Positions 21,429 through 24,655 of a stretch of DNA of 24,655 nt are shown here, piece by piece. The first letter of the stretch is position 1. Every line of letters starts with the position of its first letter. This DNA comes from UBA1724 sp963632245 (GTDB lineage Bacteria > Verrucomicrobiota > Lentisphaeria > Oligosphaerales > Oligosphaeraceae), in the NCBI GenBank assembly GCA_963632245.1, contig CAVGTF010000016.1, positions 1 through 24,655 on the forward strand. Reading direction: 5' to 3'. Position numbers and translations under genes: made by a program. The notes below the pieces were generated by a model. It saw only the letters and a list, made by a program, of their open reading frames with translations. It had not been told where the DNA came from and ran no database searches.

Positions 21429-22622
21429 ATGGTGGTCCTTCCCGAAAGCATGATCGCCTCCCGAAACTCCTGGCGGCACAACTGCTGGATCATGCTCTTC
21501 CTGGTGGCATTGACCGCGGGGCTCTTCCTGATTCCAGGACCCCCGCTGGTCAACCAGCCGCCCACCGGCGTAAAACTGCGCGCCCGCGTCCTGACCGTCA
21601 ATGACTCCGGCTTGGAGAAGCACGGCTATGTGCTCTACGGCTCCCAGATGCTGACGGTGGAGATCCTGGAGGGCGAGTGGAAGGGGCAGGTCTTCGAGGC
21701 CTCGAACCAGCTGCGCGCCCAGATGGAGCTGGACAAGGTCTATGAGGTCGGCGACGTAGTAATGGCGGTCTCCCCCAAGACCACCCTGGAATCCGGCGAT
21801 ATCCTCACCGCACAGGACCACGACCGCAGCCGCTGGACCTCCGCACTCTTCCTGATCTTCTGCATCCTCTTGGTCGTCTTCGGACACCTGGTGGGTTGCA
21901 ATGCGCTCCTCAGCTTCGTCTTCAGCTGCCTCCTGATCTGGAAGGCGCTGATCCCCCTCATCCTCCGCGGATGGCCCGCCAGCTGGACCATCCTGGGGGC
22001 CGTGGTGCTCCTCACCGCAGTCATCATGTATCTAGTCGCCGGCGTCACGCGCATCGGGATCTGCGCCTTCTGCGGCTCCATCGTGGGTATCCTGGTGGGA
22101 CTGGTCACGGCGTTCTTCTTCACCCGCGTGCTCCATATCAACGGCGCAGTCCTGCCCTACGCGCAGGCGCTCCTCTTCTCCGGATACCCGAATCTGGATC
22201 TGCGCGACATCTTCTCCGGCGCCATGATCCTGGCCTCCTCCGGCGCCGTCATGGACCTGGGAATGGATATCTCCAGCGGGCAGTCCGAGGTCGCCCGGCA
22301 TCATCCCGGCGTCTCCCGGCGGGAGCTCGTGCGCTCCGGCTTGCGCATGGGCCGTAATGTGGTAGGCACCATGACCACCACCCTGCTATTGGCATACTCC
22401 GGCGGATATATCACGCTCCTTATGATGTTCGCGGCGCAGGGCTCCTCTCCCTGGGATATCCTCAACAATCCCCTGGTGGCGGCCGAGGTCGTCAAGACCC
22501 TCATCGGAAGCTTCTCCCTGGTTTTGGTGGCGCCCGCCACCGCCTTCCTGGGCGGATGGTTCTTCCACCAGAAGCCCGCCGAACCGCCCGCCGCCGCGCC
22601 GAAGCCCCCTCAAACCCACTAG
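21429..22622 (+). CDS. YibE/F-family membrane protein
   Basis: A 397-residue membrane protein matching the YibE/F-like family, whose biochemical function is not established. It has an N-terminal membrane segment (about residues 20-37), then an extracytoplasmic domain with an OB-like pattern (RARVLTVNDSG..VEILEGEWKGQVFEASNQL, about 45-125), then seven or so membrane helices. These contain the family-typical FSGAMILASSGAVMDLGMDISSGQSEV near 260-285 and MGRNVVGTMTTTLLLAYSGGYITLLMMF near 305-332. The start is uncertain: ATG 21429 has no Shine-Dalgarno and ATG 21450 is possible. It is probably cotranscribed with phoA, and its end almost touches the next gene. Confidence 0.82.
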   Translation: MVVLPESMIASRNSWRHNCWIMLFLVALTAGLFLIPGPPLVNQPPTGVKLRARVLTVNDSGLEKHGYVLYGSQMLTVEILEGEWKGQVFEASNQLRAQMELDKVYEVGDVVMAVSPKTTLESGDILTAQDHDRSRWTSALFLIFCILLVVFGHLVGCNALLSFVFSCLLIWKALIPLILRGWPASWTILGAVVLLTAVIMYLVAGVTRIGICAFCGSIVGILVGLVTAFFFTRVLHINGAVLPYAQALLFSGYPNLDLRDIFSGAMILASSGAVMDLGMDISSGQSEVARHHPGVSRRELVRSGLRMGRNVVGTMTTTLLLAYSGGYITLLMMFAAQGSSPWDILNNPLVAAEVVKTLIGSFSLVLVAPATAFLGGWFFHQKPAEPPAAAPKPPQTH

Positions 22623-22633
22623 GAATCCCCGCC

Positions 22634-23923
22634 TTGCGCCTCCCCCTGGAACTCTTTTTGGCCCTGAGGTTCCTGCGCCCCCGCAGGAACTTCGTCTCTA
22701 TTATCACCCTGCTCTCCCTGCTGGGGCCCCTCCTGGGCGTGGCAATCCTGCTGATCGTCAGCAGCGTCATGGCCGGCTTCGACCAGAATATCAAGCGGGG
22801 GATCATGGAGATGTCCGCACACATCACGGTGCTGCCAGACTCCCGCACCGGATTCTTCCAGGATCCCGATACCATCCTGGAACGCCTGACCGACTACGGC
22901 GGCAAGAAGTGGGGCCTGCGAGGCACGCCCGTCATCGAGGGCACCGCGCTACTGCAGCTGCGCCAGACCGTCTATCCCAAGCTCATCCGCGGAATCGTCC
23001 CCGAGACGGAGAGCCGTGTCACGAAGATCCAGCAGAACTTCTTCACCAACGGCGTGGAGCTCAAGGAAGGCGAGGCCGCCATCGGCCAGCGCATGGCGAT
23101 GCAGCTGGGACTCCACACGGGGAGCTCCTTCCTCATCCACTCCCCCGCACGGCTCACCCAGAATATCTCCTGGAAGGAGGACGGCTCCGTGGACGTAAAG
23201 GAGCCCGACGAACTCTATCTGCCCGAGGAGTGCCGCGTGGTCACCTATTATTCCATGGGAGTCAGCGACTACGACGACAATGTGGTCGTCTTGCACCTGG
23301 ACCAGGCCGCGGATCTCTTCGGGCTGGACTGGGGTAGCGCCACCTCCATCCAGATGGCCGTGGATGACCCCATGAATGTGGCCGCCATCACCCGCGAGCT
23401 GCGCATCGCATTCCCGAGCCTGGATTTCGTGAATTGGCAGGAGCAAAACCAGCTGCTCTTCAATACCCTCCAGAGCGAGAAGAATCTCATGACCTTCCTC
23501 ATGGCATTCATCGTCCTGGTGGCATCCTTTGCGATTTCCGCCACCCTCATCACCGTGGTAGTCCAGAAGACCCGCGAGATCGGCGTGCTAAAGGCGGTGG
23601 GAGTCTCTTCCTGGGGCGTGGGGCGGATCTTCCTGCTGCAGGGATTCCTCATCGGCGCGGCGGGAACCCTCCTGGGCACCATCGCCGGACTCCTGATTCT
23701 CCACTACCGCGACGCCATCGCCCGGCTGCTCTCCCTGGTCATGGGCGTGGAGGTCTTCCCCGCGGAACTCTACCACCTGACCTCCATTCCCGCACTCACA
23801 ACCCCCGACGACCTCTGCCGAACCGTCCTGCTGGCACTGGCGATCTCCGTGCTGGCCGCACTGATCCCCGCACTCTACGCCTCCGCCGCAAATCCCGCAC
23901 AGTCCCTGAAGACCGACAACTGA
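22634..23923 (+). CDS. lolC: LolC/LolE-family ABC transporter permease
   Basis: Inner-membrane permease that, with LolD, releases lipoproteins from the inner membrane toward the outer membrane. I place the start at TTG 22634, 11 bp after the previous stop, with AGGAA 8 nt upstream; this gives 429 residues starting MRLPLELFLALRFLRPRRNF, the usual LolC/E beginning. A first membrane helix (about 27-48) is followed by a large periplasmic domain (about 55-290) and three C-terminal helices with the FtsX-type block VVQKTREIGVLKAVGVSSWGVGRIFLLQG. Only one permease gene is present; it may form a homodimer (LolF-like) or pair with a LolE elsewhere. Other MacB/FtsX exporters are less likely given the length and N-terminus. 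Confidence 0.85.
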   Translation: MRLPLELFLALRFLRPRRNFVSIITLLSLLGPLLGVAILLIVSSVMAGFDQNIKRGIMEMSAHITVLPDSRTGFFQDPDTILERLTDYGGKKWGLRGTPVIEGTALLQLRQTVYPKLIRGIVPETESRVTKIQQNFFTNGVELKEGEAAIGQRMAMQLGLHTGSSFLIHSPARLTQNISWKEDGSVDVKEPDELYLPEECRVVTYYSMGVSDYDDNVVVLHLDQAADLFGLDWGSATSIQMAVDDPMNVAAITRELRIAFPSLDFVNWQEQNQLLFNTLQSEKNLMTFLMAFIVLVASFAISATLITVVVQKTREIGVLKAVGVSSWGVGRIFLLQGFLIGAAGTLLGTIAGLLILHYRDAIARLLSLVMGVEVFPAELYHLTSIPALTTPDDLCRTVLLALAISVLAALIPALYASAANPAQSLKTDN

Positions 23924-23927
23924 CGCC

Positions 23928-24587
23928 ATGGAAAACTCCCTCTATCAGCTGAAGAAGGTCTGCCGGTCGTTCCCCTGGGTGGGCGGACGCCCCGTGGAGG
24001 TCCTCCGGGACCTGAATCTGGAAATCCCCGAGGGTGCCTGGTGCGCCCTAGTGGGAAAGAGCGGCTGCGGAAAGACCACGCTGCTGCAGCTACTTGGCGG
24101 ACTGGATCGTCCCACCTCCGGCGAACTCCTCTTCCGCGAACGCGATATGGCGAAGATGTCCCAGCGGGAACTCACACTCCTCCGCCGAAAAGAGCTGGGA
24201 TTCGTCTTCCAGAGCTACCATCTATTGCCGGAGCTCTCCGCCTGGGAAAACGCCGCGCTCCCCGCATTGGGGTGGTCCGAAGACCGCCAGAAGAGCTACG
24301 AGCGCGCAAAGGACCTCCTGGAGACCTTCGGACTGAAGGACCGACTCCACCACCGTCCACAGGAACTCTCCGGCGGCGAACAGCAGCGCGTCGCCATCGC
24401 ACGCGCACTCATCCATGATCCGCCCGTCATCCTGGCGGACGAGCCCACCGGAAACCTGGATCCCGCTTCCGCAAAGGATGTGATACAGATCCTCCAGAAG
24501 CTCCACCAAGAAAAAAAGAAGACCATCGTCATGGTCACCCACGATATGACACTGGCACAACAGGCCGACTGCATCCACCGGTTATAG
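23928..24587 (+). CDS. lolD: LolD-type ABC transporter ATP-binding protein
   Basis: ATPase powering the adjacent LolC/E permease. The 219-residue protein has Walker A GKSGCGKTT (43-51), Q-loop LGFVFQSYHLLPELSAWENA (the LolD/MacB-type Q-loop), signature LSGGEQQRVAIARALIHDP, Walker B VILADEPTGNLDP and H-loop VTHDM. It starts 4 bp after the permease stop, indicating coupled expression. It ends at IHRL, slightly shorter than E. coli LolD (233), but all motifs are present. A weak stem GCGCC/GGCGC follows immediately, then a heptamer array. Confidence 0.92.
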   Translation: MENSLYQLKKVCRSFPWVGGRPVEVLRDLNLEIPEGAWCALVGKSGCGKTTLLQLLGGLDRPTSGELLFRERDMAKMSQRELTLLRRKELGFVFQSYHLLPELSAWENAALPALGWSEDRQKSYERAKDLLETFGLKDRLHHRPQELSGGEQQRVAIARALIHDPPVILADEPTGNLDPASAKDVIQILQKLHQEKKKTIVMVTHDMTLAQQADCIHRL

Positions 24588-24601
24588 AGCGCCTTAACGG
24601 C

Positions 24602-24655
24602 GCAATGTGCAATGTGCAATGTGCAATGTGCAATGTGCAATGTGCAATGTGCAAT
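24602..24655 (-). repeat. CATTGCA heptamer array, running off the window
   Basis: At least seven perfect 7-bp units (GCAATGT on this strand, the complement of the CATTGCA class) start 15 bases after the lolD stop codon and continue to the last base of the window, so the full copy number is unknown. Confidence 0.95.

Noticed and set aside
19769..21601. Minus-strand open frame of 610 codons opposite alkaline phosphatase
   Set aside because: Same reason: a low-complexity shadow of the phoA strand, crossing a terminator and intergenic repeats.
22556..22633. Upstream extension of the LolC/E frame
   Set aside because: It overlaps the end of the YibE/F gene, and the added residues are Arg/Pro-rich with no family similarity; TTG 22634 with AGGAA fits better.

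Overview
The window comes from a Gram-negative bacterium with a GC-rich genome. It has cleaved signal peptides, an outer-membrane barrel protein ending in Phe, and a LolC/LolD-type lipoprotein release pair. Lineage cannot be fixed from sequence reading alone. The GWNL-type secreted protein, the alginate-export-like porin and the repeat-rich intergenic DNA are compatible with a PVC-group bacterium (Lentisphaerota/Kiritimatiellota-like), but that is a guess. Nothing in the window is a prophage, CRISPR array, transposase or rRNA gene.

Layout. (1) 307-1350, minus strand: asnA, ammonia-dependent asparagine synthetase. (2) 1872-3999: a promoter, a 26-codon leader peptide packed with Tyr, Phe and Trp codons, two hairpin-plus-U-tract structures, and then one gene encoding a DAHP synthase fused to prephenate dehydratase and an ACT domain. 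The leader can form mutually exclusive antiterminator and terminator pairings, so this looks like a ribosome-mediated attenuator sensing all three aromatic amino acids. It is the most striking system in the window. (3) 4603-5412: TauE/SafE-family membrane protein. (4) 5681-9066: bioB, bioD, bioA, each separated by repeat-filled gaps; bioF is absent. (5) 9493-16708: a full phosphate-starvation locus, pstS-pstC-pstA-pstB-phoU-phoB-phoR, with a three-repeat, 11-bp-period Pho-box-like site before pstS. (6) 16982-17911: a secreted protein of unknown function. (7) 18321-19760: a second Pho-box-like site and an outer-membrane porin. (8) 20039-24587: alkaline phosphatase, a YibE/F-family membrane protein, and a LolC/E-LolD ABC transporter in close order.

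The Pho genes form a coherent acquisition system: porin (outer membrane), alkaline phosphatase (releases phosphate outside the cytoplasm), PstSCAB (uptake), and PhoU/PhoB/PhoR (sensing and control).

The intergenic DNA is a mosaic of short dispersed repeats. Tandem heptanucleotides of four kinds occur (TTCCTCC, CATTGCA, GGGAGTA, CCTCATT). The TTCCTCC tracts are always four units (28 bp) and always sit at the end of a larger palindromic repeat with five copies here. Three of those copies abut the start codons of genes with no Shine-Dalgarno sequence.
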